A stretch of 64,000 bases of DNA, taken from contig NZ_JBMDYO010000001.1 in the NCBI RefSeq assembly GCF_049310885.1, forward strand, positions 682,001 through 746,000. The letters run 5' to 3'. This document shows positions 34,804 to 43,753 of this stretch, one piece after another (position 1 is the first letter of the stretch; each line of letters begins with the position of its first letter). Made by a program: the position numbers and the translations under genes. Source of the stretch: CAYZJV01 sp049310885 (lineage in GTDB: Bacteria; Spirochaetota; Spirochaetia; Sphaerochaetales; Sphaerochaetaceae). The notes beneath the pieces were generated by a model. It made no database searches. It was not told the DNA's origin and saw only the letters and a program-made list of their open reading frames with translations.

Positions 34804-35285
34804 CCTATTTCACCTATCCTTCCGAGATTGGAGAACTGAGAATTGTCGAGGATGAGGGATATATCGTAGCTGTTGACCTCACTGGAACAGAATCATCAGA
34901 AATACAAGCTATGTACATTGAGTCAGCGATTGTAGCTACTGCTGCCGAACAACTCTATGAGTATCTTAGTGGAGAACGGTTGGTGTTCGACCTTCCCCTT
35001 CGACCAAAAGGAACCGAATTCCAACTTGCTGTATGGAACGCCCTGTTGGCAATACCTTATGGACAGACCCGTAGCTATCGGGATATAGCAGTAGCAATAG
35101 GAAATCCCAAGGCTGTACGAGCTGTGGGCATGGCAAACCACCACAATCCTATCTCCTTCATCATACCGTGCCATCGTGTCATAGGAGCCAATGGCTCCCT
35201 AGTTGGTTATGGTGGAGGTCTCCCTTTGAAGAAGAGACTTCTGGATATGGAACAATCTGTTGTGGAAAACGGTCTTTTCAAGTAG
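34800..35285 (+). CDS. ogt: Methylated-DNA--protein-cysteine methyltransferase
   Basis: A 161-aa O6-alkylguanine-DNA alkyltransferase. Seen: FQLAVWNALLAIPYGQTRSY, the helix RAVGMANHHNP and the acceptor cysteine in IPCHRVIGANG. It removes alkyl groups from guanine in a suicide reaction. Starts within the stop of the nitroreductase gene; the two may share a response to nitro or alkylating compounds. Confidence 0.95.
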   Translation: MTYFTYPSEIGELRIVEDEGYIVAVDLTGTESSEIQAMYIESAIVATAAEQLYEYLSGERLVFDLPLRPKGTEFQLAVWNALLAIPYGQTRSYRDIAVAIGNPKAVRAVGMANHHNPISFIIPCHRVIGANGSLVGYGGGLPLKKRLLDMEQSVVENGLFK

Positions 35286-35293
35286 GCGACACC

Positions 35294-35719
35294 CTATTCT
35301 TCAGCGGCAAAACGATATCCAAATTCCCTACAAGCTTCGGACTCGGGACCAGGTTCCTCTTGGATCGCTAGTCCCTCTTCGAAGAGATTGGCTCCAAGCT
35401 CCTTTACCTGCTTTTCCCAAGTACGCATCCATTGTCCATCACCCCATCCAAATGAACCGAAGAGTGCTACATCTCTACCCTTAAGTCGATTCTCAATCTG
35501 CTCGAAAAAGGGAAGGAACTCCATATCATCTAGATCCTCTTCTCCCATCGCTGGGCAACCGAATGCCAATCTATCATAATTTTCTATGATGTCGGGCTGG
35601 CACTGTCCTACGGGCAAAACATCCGCTTCCGCCCCAGCTCTCCTTGCACCTTCCGCCACGAGATTTGCAATTTCTTCGGTATTTCCGGTACCGCTATAAT
35701 ATATCATTGCTATGCGCAT
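35294..35719 (-). CDS. Flavodoxin
   Basis: A 141-aa short-chain flavodoxin. Seen: phosphate loop YSGTGNTEEIA near 9-18, FGCPAMGEEDLDD and FGSFGWGDGQWM around the isoalloxazine ring. Carries low-potential electrons in place of ferredoxin. It converges with MGMT (8 bp gap). GGAGGTGG lies upstream, and a GTTAGC-CATT-GCTAAC dyad sits before that. Confidence 0.94.
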   Translation of the reverse strand: MRIAMIYYSGTGNTEEIANLVAEGARRAGAEADVLPVGQCQPDIIENYDRLAFGCPAMGEEDLDDMEFLPFFEQIENRLKGRDVALFGSFGWGDGQWMRTWEKQVKELGANLFEEGLAIQEEPGPESEACREFGYRFAAEE

Positions 35720-35735
35720 ATACCACCTCCATACT

Positions 35736-35751
35736 GTTAGCCATTGCTAAC
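35736..35751. promoter_or_regulatory. Dyad upstream of flavodoxin
   Basis: GTTAGC-CATT-GCTAAC, a perfect 6-4-6 inverted repeat about 17 bp before the start codon and next to the ribosome site. A repressor site or a translational hairpin. Confidence 0.45.
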
Positions 35752-35804
35752 ATATGTAAGTTACGTCATCCTCTTCTTATGGTCAAGGCTTTCGCTTATT
35801 TCCA

Positions 35805-35833
35805 TTGACCTGTGACACAATTCAATGTATAGT
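35805..35833 (+). promoter_or_regulatory. Plus-strand promoter without an annotated gene
   Basis: TTGACC (35805-35810), 17 bases, TATAGT (35828-35833). Neither neighbour is on the plus strand, so it would start an unannotated transcript near 35840. Confidence 0.5.
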
Positions 35834-35839
35834 CAAGAT

Positions 35840-35948
35840 ATCTGGATGTTCTAAGTTCCGGGTCATTGTTCTGTAGGCCGTGTGTTTCCAATCGGGGGAG
35901 AGGAAATGTACGGCCTTTCTTGCGCTATTCAGATCACTAAGAATGTTT
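35840..35948 (+). ncRNA. Candidate small RNA or leader with a 13-codon frame
   Basis: A hairpin AGGCCGT...ACGGCCT (35875-35881 with 35910-35916; inner pairs GTTTCC/GGAAAT) follows the promoter at 35805 and ends in TTTCTT. Inside it GGGGGAG (35894-35900) precedes an ATG at 35906 that opens a 13-codon frame (MYGLSCAIQITKNV) ending at 35947, partly antisense to the pirin 3' end. Whether RNA, peptide or neither is not shown. Confidence 0.3.
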
Positions 35949-36779
35949 GATGAAAGTACCCTCATCCAGTTCTTTGAAGGCATGACGCAATTCAGCCCTG
36001 GTGTTCATGACAATAGGACCACCCCAAGCGATAGGCTCCCGTAAAGGTCGTCCTGAGATGAGTAGGAATCGGACCCCCTCAGAGGCCGCTTTGACAACAA
36101 TCCTCTCCCCATCACGGAGTAGCACAGCCCTATGGGAAGGAACCACCTCATCCGATTCATCAAATGATCCAGAACCACTAACCAAATAGCAGAAGAGCGT
36201 GGCTTCAGGATCAATTTTCATCTGCCACTCGGCATCACCATTCAACTCCACATCGAGGTAGAGCGTTTTCACATAATCACCCTGCACAGGACCCATTTTC
36301 TCCCGATATCTACCAGATATGATGCGGACAGAAGAAGTATCATCGGAGACTACTGGTACCATGTCAGCTGTAATATCCCGATAAGCAGGAACGGTCATCT
36401 TGTCCTTTCCGGGAAGGTTGATCCAAAGCTGGGCTCCGAGAATTCGGTCTACTGCTTGGGGCATCTCCTGGTGGATGATCCCACTACCGGCGGTCATCCA
36501 TTGGCAACATCCATCCAAAATACTGCCAGAATTTCCCAGGGAGTCACCATGTTCAATATCGCCATGAATCAAATATGTAACCGTTTCGATACCACGATGA
36601 GGGTGCCATGGGAAACCTTTCACATAATCTTTGGGGTCAGTGGAATCGAACGCATCAAGCATAAGGAAAGGATCGAAATCCTCAACATCCGCATGCCCGA
36701 TTACACGGACCAGTTTCACCCCTGCCCCATCATACTGGATAGCACCACCTACAATCTTGTCTATGCTTCTCGCTCCCAT
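35937..36779 (-). CDS. Pirin-family protein
   Basis: A 280-aa double-cupin protein. Seen: DPFLMLDAF, the iron site FPWHPHRGIETVTYLIHG and GSGIIHQEMP, then AQLWINLP, all diagnostic for pirin. Bacterial pirins are quercetinase-like dioxygenases or redox regulators; substrate unknown. The ATG at 36779 has GGAGGTAGCT; the frame is open far upstream but only as antisense to the superoxide reductase gene. Divergent from that gene. Confidence 0.93.
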   Translation of the reverse strand: MGARSIDKIVGGAIQYDGAGVKLVRVIGHADVEDFDPFLMLDAFDSTDPKDYVKGFPWHPHRGIETVTYLIHGDIEHGDSLGNSGSILDGCCQWMTAGSGIIHQEMPQAVDRILGAQLWINLPGKDKMTVPAYRDITADMVPVVSDDTSSVRIISGRYREKMGPVQGDYVKTLYLDVELNGDAEWQMKIDPEATLFCYLVSGSGSFDESDEVVPSHRAVLLRDGERIVVKAASEGVRFLLISGRPLREPIAWGGPIVMNTRAELRHAFKELDEGTFIKHS

Positions 36780-36929
36780 AGCTACCTCCGGTTTTGTCAG
36801 TATACCATGTCTTGTAGAAAACGAAATACTATATGGAGAATGTACAAGAATGAATTCTCTTTCAATTCTGTTCAAAATTAGGTAGAGTATAGTTGAAACG
36901 AATCCAAGAAAATGAGGAGGTACTATTTC

Positions 36930-37304
36930 ATGGATGTGAAATTTTATCGTTGTAACGAGTGTGGAAACATTGTCGAATTGATCAACAATGGCGGAGGAGA
37001 ACTCGTCTGCTGTGGACAACCTATGGTTGAGCTGAAGGCGAACACTACCGATGCTGCTACAGAAAAGCACGTCCCTGTAGTGGAAAAAGATGGGGATAGC
37101 ATGGTGGTTAAGGTTGGTTCGGTAGCCCACCCCATGACTGAAGAACACTACATCCAATGGATTGCGGCTGTGACCGATAACGGTATTTTCCGCAAGGCAC
37201 TCAAACCAGGGGAGAAGCCAGAAGTCTCTTTCTGTTGCCTCGGAAAAGTAGTGTCGTTCTATGAGTACTGCAATCTTCATGGCCTCTGGAAGGTCGATCT
37301 CTAG
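36930..37304 (+). CDS. Superoxide reductase (two-iron desulfoferrodoxin)
   Basis: A 124-aa 2Fe-superoxide reductase. Centre I: Cys8, Cys11, Cys27 and Cys28 (desulforedoxin-like). Centre II: His47, His67, His73, Cys114, His117 with the EKHVP loop (Glu45/Lys46). It reduces superoxide to peroxide without making oxygen, the anaerobe solution. GAGGAGG before the ATG at 36930. Peroxide is probably passed to rubrerythrin (48.4 kb). Confidence 0.97.
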   Translation: MDVKFYRCNECGNIVELINNGGGELVCCGQPMVELKANTTDAATEKHVPVVEKDGDSMVVKVGSVAHPMTEEHYIQWIAAVTDNGIFRKALKPGEKPEVSFCCLGKVVSFYEYCNLHGLWKVDL

Positions 37305-37327
37305 AGTAGCACTCTAGGTAATTCTAA

Positions 37328-37363
37328 AACACGCCGGTTCAAAAACCGGCGTGTTCAAGTTTT
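37328..37363. terminator. Bidirectional terminator between superoxide reductase and ferritin genes
   Basis: A perfect 12-bp stem (37328-37339 with 37344-37355) and 4-base loop, with TTTT on both strands shortly after it. Confidence 0.8.
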
Positions 37364-37437
37364 AGGATAAAAAATTACGGCTATCGCTATATTCAGCGAG
37401 AGATAGTCTTAAAAATCCACATCATGGTACAGGTAAG

Positions 37438-37950
37438 TCAGTCCAGTACCAAGGATGGCGCGGCGTATGTCCTTGCCTGGAAATGTTGATCGAGTAAGAA
37501 CAACCCCTTTCCATCACCTGCCAACACAAATTTCCTGATATTGTCCTCAGCGTTCATCTCCTCTTCTCCCTGCTCCTTCACGAACCAATCGAGAAACTGC
37601 CTAGTCCGATAATCCTTTACCTCCATAGCAGCATCATAGATCTTATTGATTGAATCGGTGACGTACTGCTCATGGGCAAGAGCAGCTTCCAAGGGCTCTT
37701 TATACCCTTTATACTCCTTGGAGGGGTCTGCTATTGCCTCAAATTTTACTTCATGGCCGTTGTTCAGTAGATACTGGCGAAACAACATGGCATGGTCACG
37801 TTCCTCCTGAGCTTGGATGACAAACCAGTTTTCAAAACCAGAGAGTCCTTCTTTTGCATAATAATTGGCCATATCCAAGTAGAGATAGGCTGAGTAGAAT
37901 TCCTTATTGATCTGGGAATTCAACAATTTCACAACTTTTTCATTCAACAT
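37438..37950 (-). CDS. ftnA: Ferritin
   Basis: A 170-aa non-haem ferritin. Seen: ferroxidase ligands Glu17 (INKEFYSAYLY), Glu50 and His53 (AQEERDHAMLF), and EEMNAEDNI near 130. Stores iron and removes peroxide/oxygen-reactive Fe(II). I chose the ATG at 37950 from family alignment (MLNEKVVKLLN) with GGAG 8 bases upstream; a GTG at 37980 is possible. Confidence 0.95.
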   Translation of the reverse strand: MLNEKVVKLLNSQINKEFYSAYLYLDMANYYAKEGLSGFENWFVIQAQEERDHAMLFRQYLLNNGHEVKFEAIADPSKEYKGYKEPLEAALAHEQYVTDSINKIYDAAMEVKDYRTRQFLDWFVKEQGEEEMNAEDNIRKFVLAGDGKGLFLLDQHFQARTYAAPSLVLD

Positions 37951-38109
37951 ACCATACACTCCATCGGTATACTCTGACACCTTTTTTGTACTTTATACAA
38001 ATATACTCCAATTTCTTCCTTTCGGCAAAACAATGCAACTGAATTTTTCAATCGAGAAAAATTCATCGATATCTTGACTAAGAAGATACTCCTCTCTATT
38101 ATTGCCTCT

Positions 38110-38122
38110 AGCAAATATTGCT
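38110..38122. promoter_or_regulatory. Dyad upstream of the MarR gene
   Basis: AGCAA-ATA-TTGCT, a perfect 5-3-5 repeat 30 bp before the MarR start; likely its own operator. Confidence 0.4.
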
Positions 38123-38151
38123 TAAAGCAAATTTACAGCTTAGGAGCGTGC

Positions 38152-38535
38152 ATGTACGATTTATGCGATATCCGTCAAATTATGGTTGATCTGAGAAACT
38201 TTGAGGAGTCTTTGAAGAAGGAGACCAACCTATCTTTGAACGAAGCACTCTGTCTTTGCCAGACCGGAAAGGGAACCAATGAACCGGGATCTTTGGCAAA
38301 GGAATTAGAACTCTCCCCTTCCCGACTCAGTAGGATCATTGAGGCGCTTGAACAACGAGGCCTCATCCAACGTGCCATGGCGACAAATGATAGGAGAGGT
38401 GTGGCATTACGTCTAACACCACAAGGGAAAACTGTGGTAGAGCAATTGCATTGCACAAAGATCGACATACCACCACATATGGAAAAAGCAATTGAAACGT
38501 TGCATCAACCGATGCAGACAGGAGATGATAAATGA
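38152..38535 (+). CDS. MarR-family transcriptional regulator
   Basis: A 127-aa winged-helix protein. Seen: SLAKELELSPSRLSRIIEALEQRGLI as the recognition helix and TNDRRGVALRLTPQGK as the wing. An ATG at 38152 has AGGAG upstream. Three cysteines (CDIR, ALCLCQ) near the N-terminus could sense thiols or oxidants. It overlaps the next gene by ATGA, so it most likely controls the sulfur-transfer flavoprotein. Confidence 0.88.
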   Translation: MYDLCDIRQIMVDLRNFEESLKKETNLSLNEALCLCQTGKGTNEPGSLAKELELSPSRLSRIIEALEQRGLIQRAMATNDRRGVALRLTPQGKTVVEQLHCTKIDIPPHMEKAIETLHQPMQTGDDK

Positions 38536-41015
38536 AAACCTATGTCATTGTTGGAGGAGTAGCCGGAGGAGCTGGCACTGCCGCCAGATTGAGACGTCTT
38601 GATGAGACAGCCCGTATCATCATGTTCGAAAGGGGAGAACACATCAGCTATGCGAATTGTGGTCTACCCTACTATGCCGGAGGTGCCATAACCGAACGTT
38701 CAAGACTTTTCGTAGTCACAGCAGAACGATTCAATGAGGTATTCAACGTAGATGTGAAGACCAGACATGAAGTGTTGTCCATTCATAGGGAAGAACAATT
38801 CGTGCGTGTGAAAGATACTGAGACAGGCAATGAGTTCGACCAATACTATGATACCTTGGTCCTGAGCCCGGGAGCCGCGCCTATTCGTCCCAGGATTCCA
38901 GGGATCGATGATCCTGCGATTTTTTCCCTTCGTTCAGTTGGTGATATCGATGCAATAGTCCAGAAGGTCGAAAACTCCCAGACGACCCGTGCTGTTGTCG
39001 TAGGTGGTGGATTCATTGGGCTGGAGATGGCCGAAAACCTTAAGGAACGGCAGCTGAAGGTTACCCTTGTCGAGGCTTTAGACCAGGTAATGAACGTTAT
39101 CGATTATGACATGGCGGCGATTGTCCAGCAACAACTGCGTGATAAAGGGATACAACTGTATCTCAAAGATGGTGTTAAAAGTTTTGAACGCCAAAAGGGA
39201 GAAATATTGGTCACCCTTGCCTCGGGAACCACGATAGCGACCGATATGGTCATACTTTCCATAGGAGTGAAACCCGATACAAAGATCGCCCACGATGCAG
39301 GACTCACTTTGGGACGAACCGGTGCAATATCGGTCGATGACCAATTCACTACGAGCGATCCATACATTAAGGCAGTGGGTGATGCCATCGAGTATCCCAG
39401 TCCCTTCACCAAACAGCCGGTGACTGTTCCTTTAGCTGGACCTGCGAACAAACAAGCCAGACTAGTTGCCGAAGCAATCGTCAAAGGTTCATGCAGACCT
39501 TATAAAGGAACGATAGCGACCAGTATCGCCAAGATATTCGACCTTACTGCAGGTTCTACCGGGATGACCGGAAAACAATTGAAAATGGCGGAAATTCCTT
39601 ATGCCGAGGCAATCACACATGCTGGAAGCCATGCAGGATATTATCCTAATTCTCTCCAACTTGCCGTAAAAATCCTCTATGATCCACAGAGCGGACTGTT
39701 GTATGGAGGTCAGGCAGTTGGCTATGCAGGCGTCGATAAACGAATCGATGTCTTAGCTGCCTATATTAAGAAAGGTGGAACGATCGAAGATCTTGCGGAT
39801 TTCGAACAAGCTTACGCACCACCGTATTCGAGCGCTAAGGATCCTCTCAATATGGTCGGATTCATTGCTCAGAATGTGATCGATGGAATCAGCAATATGG
39901 TTACTTGGGAGCAGTTGCCCAAGCTACAGGAGAAGGGAGCTTTTCTTTTGGACGCAAGGACAGCAGAAGAGTTCGACCTCGGAGCGATTCCTGGCTCAGT
40001 GAATATCCCTCATACGGAAATCCGTAGTCGGCTTTCGGAAATCCCAAAAGACCGACCCATTGTTGTCTATTGTGCCATGGGAGTACGTGGATACCTTTCA
40101 GAACGGATGCTGGTACAGCATGACTATAATGAAGTCTACAATCTCACCGGAGGCTATAAAACATGGCATGTAGTGGAAAATGAGAAAGATGCCCTCCAAC
40201 ACCCTCAGGATGCTCATATAGCACTGTTCACTCCTAGCCCGGGAGAAGAGGATGGTAGTCCACGATCACCGCAGAGCGAATCGATCAAACTGGTCGATGC
40301 TTGTGGATTGCAGTGTCCAGGTCCGATCCTTAGCATGAAGAAGACCATGGATTCTATGAGCCAGGGTGATTTCCTAAGAGTATTGGCCACTGATCCAGGC
40401 TTCAACAGGGATGTACAATCCTGGAGTAAACTTACTGGAAACAGGCTTGTTTCCTTGGAGACAAAAGACGGAAAAATCGAGGCCGTCTTGGAAAAGGGAA
40501 CAGGTAAAGCTGTCGGACAGACAACCAACGGGCCTGTCGCCCTACAGGATGGGGCTTCCTTCATTGTATTCTCCAATGATATGGACCGCGTATTGGCGGC
40601 ATTCGTATTGGCCAATGGTGCTGCAGCGACCGGCCGCAAAGTAACTATGTTCTTTACGTTTTGGGGTCTCACAGTATTACGAACCAAAAAACCTGGTCGT
40701 GTAAAGAAGGACTTCATGGGAAAAATGTTCGGCATGATGCTTCCTAAGGGAATGGATGATCTCGCACTCTCCCAGATCAACTTTGGCGGAATGGGGCCAA
40801 AACTCATGAAGAAGCGAATGAAACAAAAACACGTTGACCAGTTACGCTCTATGTATACCCAAGCTCGTATGGCTGGGGTAAGGATGGTTGCTTGTCAGAT
40901 GTCGATGGATATTATGGGTATTCCTGCAGTTGAATTGCTTGATGGCATTGAGATTGGGGGCGTAGCGACCTATATGGAAGCGGCTAGCGAGAGCGGAGTA
41001 AATCTGTTCATCTAA
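38532..41015 (+). CDS. Four-domain sulfur-transfer flavoprotein (CoA-disulfide reductase-like, rhodanese, TusA, DsrE2)
   Basis: An 827-aa fusion. Residues 1-445: FAD/NAD pyridine nucleotide-disulfide reductase of the CoA-disulfide/persulfide reductase type, with VIVGGVAGGAGTA and the single active Cys43 (SYANCGLPYY). 458-550: rhodanese with Cys514 in YCAMGVRG. 586-655: TusA with CGLQCPGP (Cys591, Cys595). 675-827: DsrE2-like domain with Cys788. The set can take up, relay and reduce persulfide sulfur within one chain. It forms a two-gene operon with MarR and ends at a clear terminator. Fusions of this kind are known; in vivo substrate is not. Confidence 0.92.
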   Translation: MKTYVIVGGVAGGAGTAARLRRLDETARIIMFERGEHISYANCGLPYYAGGAITERSRLFVVTAERFNEVFNVDVKTRHEVLSIHREEQFVRVKDTETGNEFDQYYDTLVLSPGAAPIRPRIPGIDDPAIFSLRSVGDIDAIVQKVENSQTTRAVVVGGGFIGLEMAENLKERQLKVTLVEALDQVMNVIDYDMAAIVQQQLRDKGIQLYLKDGVKSFERQKGEILVTLASGTTIATDMVILSIGVKPDTKIAHDAGLTLGRTGAISVDDQFTTSDPYIKAVGDAIEYPSPFTKQPVTVPLAGPANKQARLVAEAIVKGSCRPYKGTIATSIAKIFDLTAGSTGMTGKQLKMAEIPYAEAITHAGSHAGYYPNSLQLAVKILYDPQSGLLYGGQAVGYAGVDKRIDVLAAYIKKGGTIEDLADFEQAYAPPYSSAKDPLNMVGFIAQNVIDGISNMVTWEQLPKLQEKGAFLLDARTAEEFDLGAIPGSVNIPHTEIRSRLSEIPKDRPIVVYCAMGVRGYLSERMLVQHDYNEVYNLTGGYKTWHVVENEKDALQHPQDAHIALFTPSPGEEDGSPRSPQSESIKLVDACGLQCPGPILSMKKTMDSMSQGDFLRVLATDPGFNRDVQSWSKLTGNRLVSLETKDGKIEAVLEKGTGKAVGQTTNGPVALQDGASFIVFSNDMDRVLAAFVLANGAAATGRKVTMFFTFWGLTVLRTKKPGRVKKDFMGKMFGMMLPKGMDDLALSQINFGGMGPKLMKKRMKQKHVDQLRSMYTQARMAGVRMVACQMSMDIMGIPAVELLDGIEIGGVATYMEAASESGVNLFI

Positions 41016-41072
41016 AAATTGCTATGGTATACTATGGGCAGACTGTATATTGCTGAATGGGCCCGATTCTTG

Positions 41073-41103
41073 TGGGAGCTTCCCGTTTGGAGGCTCCCAT
41101 TTT
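41073..41103 (+). terminator. Terminator after the sulfur-transfer flavoprotein
   Basis: An 11-bp stem (41073-41083 with 41089-41099), 5-base loop and TTTT, 58 bp past the stop. Confidence 0.8.
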
Positions 41104-41126
41104 AGCATAACGGAGGTATGTTGCAC

Positions 41127-42236
41127 ATGTTGTATAGACCCTATGGAAAGACAGGAAAAAGTGTTTCGGTAATTGGTTTCGGAGGAATGCGTTTCCGTAA
41201 GGAAGATTATGCGGATGGAGACTACAGCCGTGCTGTCGAGATTGTGCACAGGGCTCATAATCTTGGAGTCAATTATTTCGATACTGCCCCCGATTACTGC
41301 AATAGTACTAGTGAAAAGATCTATGGAGAGGCGTTTCGTTCGATGAAAAGAGATACGTTCCATGTCTCCACCAAATGTGGCCTATGGAATGCCACAACGA
41401 GCGACGGGGCAAGAAGGATGATCGACCAATCACTCCAAAGAATGGGCTTGGACAAGATCGAATTCTATAACATGTGGTCTATCAAGACGCTCGACGATTA
41501 CCGTGAATTCATGAAAAAAGGGGGCGTGTATGAAGGAGCTCTCCAAGCAAAAGCTGAGGGCCTTATAGAGCATATCTGTTTTACCACCCACCTTGGTGGG
41601 GACGATATCGCAAAAATTGCCTACGATGGCGTATTCGAGGGAGTTACCCTTGGGTACAATGCTATCAATTTCGCCTATAGACAGAAGGGTATTGATGCCT
41701 GCCATGATGCGAATTTAGGGATTGTCACCATGAATCCGCTTGGAGGAGGTATTATTCCCGCTCACCCCGATTATTTCTCTTTCCTCAAGAAGGGTGACGA
41801 TTCGCTAGCTGTGTCTGCCCTGAAATTTATTCTCGCTCAGGATAAGGCCACTTTGGCTATTCCCGGTTTTAGCTCCATCGCTGAGGTAGAAGAGAATGTC
41901 CTTGCAGCGGAAGGTTTGGAACCGACATCAGCTGATTATCTTGATGAGATGGCCAGTCATTTAACCACTGAATTGAATTCTCTATGCACCACGTGTGCCT
42001 ATTGTGATTCTTGCCCCGAGGAAATTCCTATCCCCAAACTACTCGACTCCTACAATATGTATATCCTCAGTGGTGGGGACGACAAGGAAATACTGAATCG
42101 GGCGAAAAACCACTGGAGTATCCCGACCGAGTTAGCTGCCAAGTGTACCGCCTGCGGACAGTGCGAAACTCTTTGCACGCAGAAACTACCAATTATTGAG
42201 AGACTAGCCCACATTGCTAATATCAAAACCACGTAG
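41127..42236 (+). CDS. Aldo/keto reductase with C-terminal 4Fe-4S domain
   Basis: A 369-aa protein. Residues 1-270: TIM-barrel AKR with GKTGKSVSVIGFGGMRF and YFDTAPDYCN. C-terminal: two cluster motifs CTTCAYCDSCP and CTACGQCETLC. Such proteins are ferredoxin-linked oxidoreductases; substrate unknown. GGAGG (41112-41116) fits the ATG at 41127 better than the ATG at 41118. The histidine kinase starts 9 bp after the stop, so it is probably in the same operon. Confidence 0.88.
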   Translation: MLYRPYGKTGKSVSVIGFGGMRFRKEDYADGDYSRAVEIVHRAHNLGVNYFDTAPDYCNSTSEKIYGEAFRSMKRDTFHVSTKCGLWNATTSDGARRMIDQSLQRMGLDKIEFYNMWSIKTLDDYREFMKKGGVYEGALQAKAEGLIEHICFTTHLGGDDIAKIAYDGVFEGVTLGYNAINFAYRQKGIDACHDANLGIVTMNPLGGGIIPAHPDYFSFLKKGDDSLAVSALKFILAQDKATLAIPGFSSIAEVEENVLAAEGLEPTSADYLDEMASHLTTELNSLCTTCAYCDSCPEEIPIPKLLDSYNMYILSGGDDKEILNRAKNHWSIPTELAAKCTACGQCETLCTQKLPIIERLAHIANIKTT

Positions 42237-42245
42237 GAGAATCGA

Positions 42246-43751
42246 GTGCCAGTGAAGAGCAAGCGTCCCAGGATTTACAGTTTTGGCCAGCTTTTGGTTA
42301 CCTATAGCGTCGTCCTGGTCATATCACTCTTACTTTTGGGTACGGTGCTCTTCGCGATTGTTTTCAGTCAACTCTCTGCAGTACAAGAACAGACTTCTCG
42401 GTATGCCACGGTAATGCAGTTGGCCACCAATATCACCAATCAGAGGGAGGCTTTCAATCGCCTCCTCTTCAACTCAACGAATGAAACACAAAGAATCCAA
42501 GCACTCAGTGACTTGAAAGGGGCTGAAGCTCGGGCTAAAGTACAGCTGAAAAAGCTGGAGACCTCTTACGAGACGAACCCGGAACAATACTTCCTACTCA
42601 GAGGTCTCGGCAATGGACTGGACTTCATTGCACAACAGCAGGAGTTGTTACTACAGGATACGCCACTCGATGTGGCCGGCTTCACACGTTACTACATGAT
42701 AGAAACCACCTACTCGTATCTGGAAAGCTATGTATATAGCAGGTTCCTCTCCAGTGCGGTAACACAGGACGCCCAAGCCGTCGAACAGATGCAATCAACA
42801 ATAGCCAATATCCGCCTTCTTTCGCTTTTCATGGTAATTTTCTTCGCCTTCCTCTATACACTTGCCATTACCCTGATCGTCAGATCCCTAGTACATCCTC
42901 TCCAGGCAATGGTGGAAACAGCGAGAGAGATCACCAAAGGGAATTTGGAGACGCCGGACCTTTCTGCAAGTGGCCCTAGTGAGATCAGATTCCTTGAGCA
43001 GAGCCTGAACTCCATGAAGGCAAGTCTAAAGGATCGTATCGAGGCACTGGATGAGAATGCGAAACTGGAAAAGAAAATCCACCAGCAGGAGTTGCAGCAA
43101 GTCAAGGTTAAGAGAGAATTGGATCGCGCTCGATTGCTCACCCTCCAGGCCCAGATCAATCCCCACTTCCTGTTCAATGCGATGAATACCATAAGCAGGA
43201 CAGCATTATTCGAGGATGCCGAACAGACTTCCGACCTAGTTACCGACCTTGCTGGTATCTTCCGTTATATGCTTGACCAAAGAACGACCGTCCCACTGTA
43301 CGAAGAGCTAGAATTCATACAGAAATACTTGAAAATACAGAAGATTCGTTTTGGGGAGAGACTCGATTATAAGATCGAAGCAGCCTCAGATGTTCAGGAT
43401 ATCTTGATTCCCCCACTCATAATCCAACCTTTGGTAGAGAATTCAATTGTCCATGGACTTGAACCCTTGGAAGAGGGAGGAACGGTACATATCATTCTTG
43501 AACTGATCAAGAAAAAGCTGTTCATTACTATTGGAGATACAGGAGTGGGCATTACAGATTCTGATAAATTTCAAGTATTGGAATCTACTGCAAAAATAGA
43601 CAACAGTCATATTGGCATGACAAACGTCCTAGAACGGATAACATTGTATTATGGCAAATCGGCAAAAATGGAAATTGAGCAGGCACAGCCGAGGGGAACT
43701 GTAATTCGGCTAACCTTACCGATACGGCGACAGGACAGATTGGGAGGATAA
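42246..43751 (+). CDS. Sensor histidine kinase, YesM/LytS type
   Basis: A 501-aa membrane kinase: helix near 15-40, extracytoplasmic sensor of about 150 aa, second helix near 190-215, HAMP, coiled coil, His_kinase domain with QINPHFLFNAMNTI (phospho-His in NPHFLFN) and HATPase (LVENSIVHGL, GDTGVGI). GTG start with AGGAGAATCGA. It pairs with the AraC-type regulator 2 bp downstream. Systems of this type often control sugar or carboxylate transporters; the TRAP genes follow. Confidence 0.93.
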   Translation: MPVKSKRPRIYSFGQLLVTYSVVLVISLLLLGTVLFAIVFSQLSAVQEQTSRYATVMQLATNITNQREAFNRLLFNSTNETQRIQALSDLKGAEARAKVQLKKLETSYETNPEQYFLLRGLGNGLDFIAQQQELLLQDTPLDVAGFTRYYMIETTYSYLESYVYSRFLSSAVTQDAQAVEQMQSTIANIRLLSLFMVIFFAFLYTLAITLIVRSLVHPLQAMVETAREITKGNLETPDLSASGPSEIRFLEQSLNSMKASLKDRIEALDENAKLEKKIHQQELQQVKVKRELDRARLLTLQAQINPHFLFNAMNTISRTALFEDAEQTSDLVTDLAGIFRYMLDQRTTVPLYEELEFIQKYLKIQKIRFGERLDYKIEAASDVQDILIPPLIIQPLVENSIVHGLEPLEEGGTVHIILELIKKKLFITIGDTGVGITDSDKFQVLESTAKIDNSHIGMTNVLERITLYYGKSAKMEIEQAQPRGTVIRLTLPIRRQDRLGG

Positions 43752-43753
43752 GG

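Noticed and set aside
36780..37280. N-terminal extension of the pirin gene
   Set aside because: It is antisense to the superoxide reductase gene; a strong ribosome site marks 36779.
35736..38122. Flavodoxin and MarR dyads as one regulon
   Set aside because: Both contain AGC...GCT, but the spacing differs (4 and 7), so a common site is not supported.
40214..40807. Long minus-strand frame inside the sulfur flavoprotein gene
   Set aside because: Shadow frame; no ribosome site and low-complexity Ser/Pro content.
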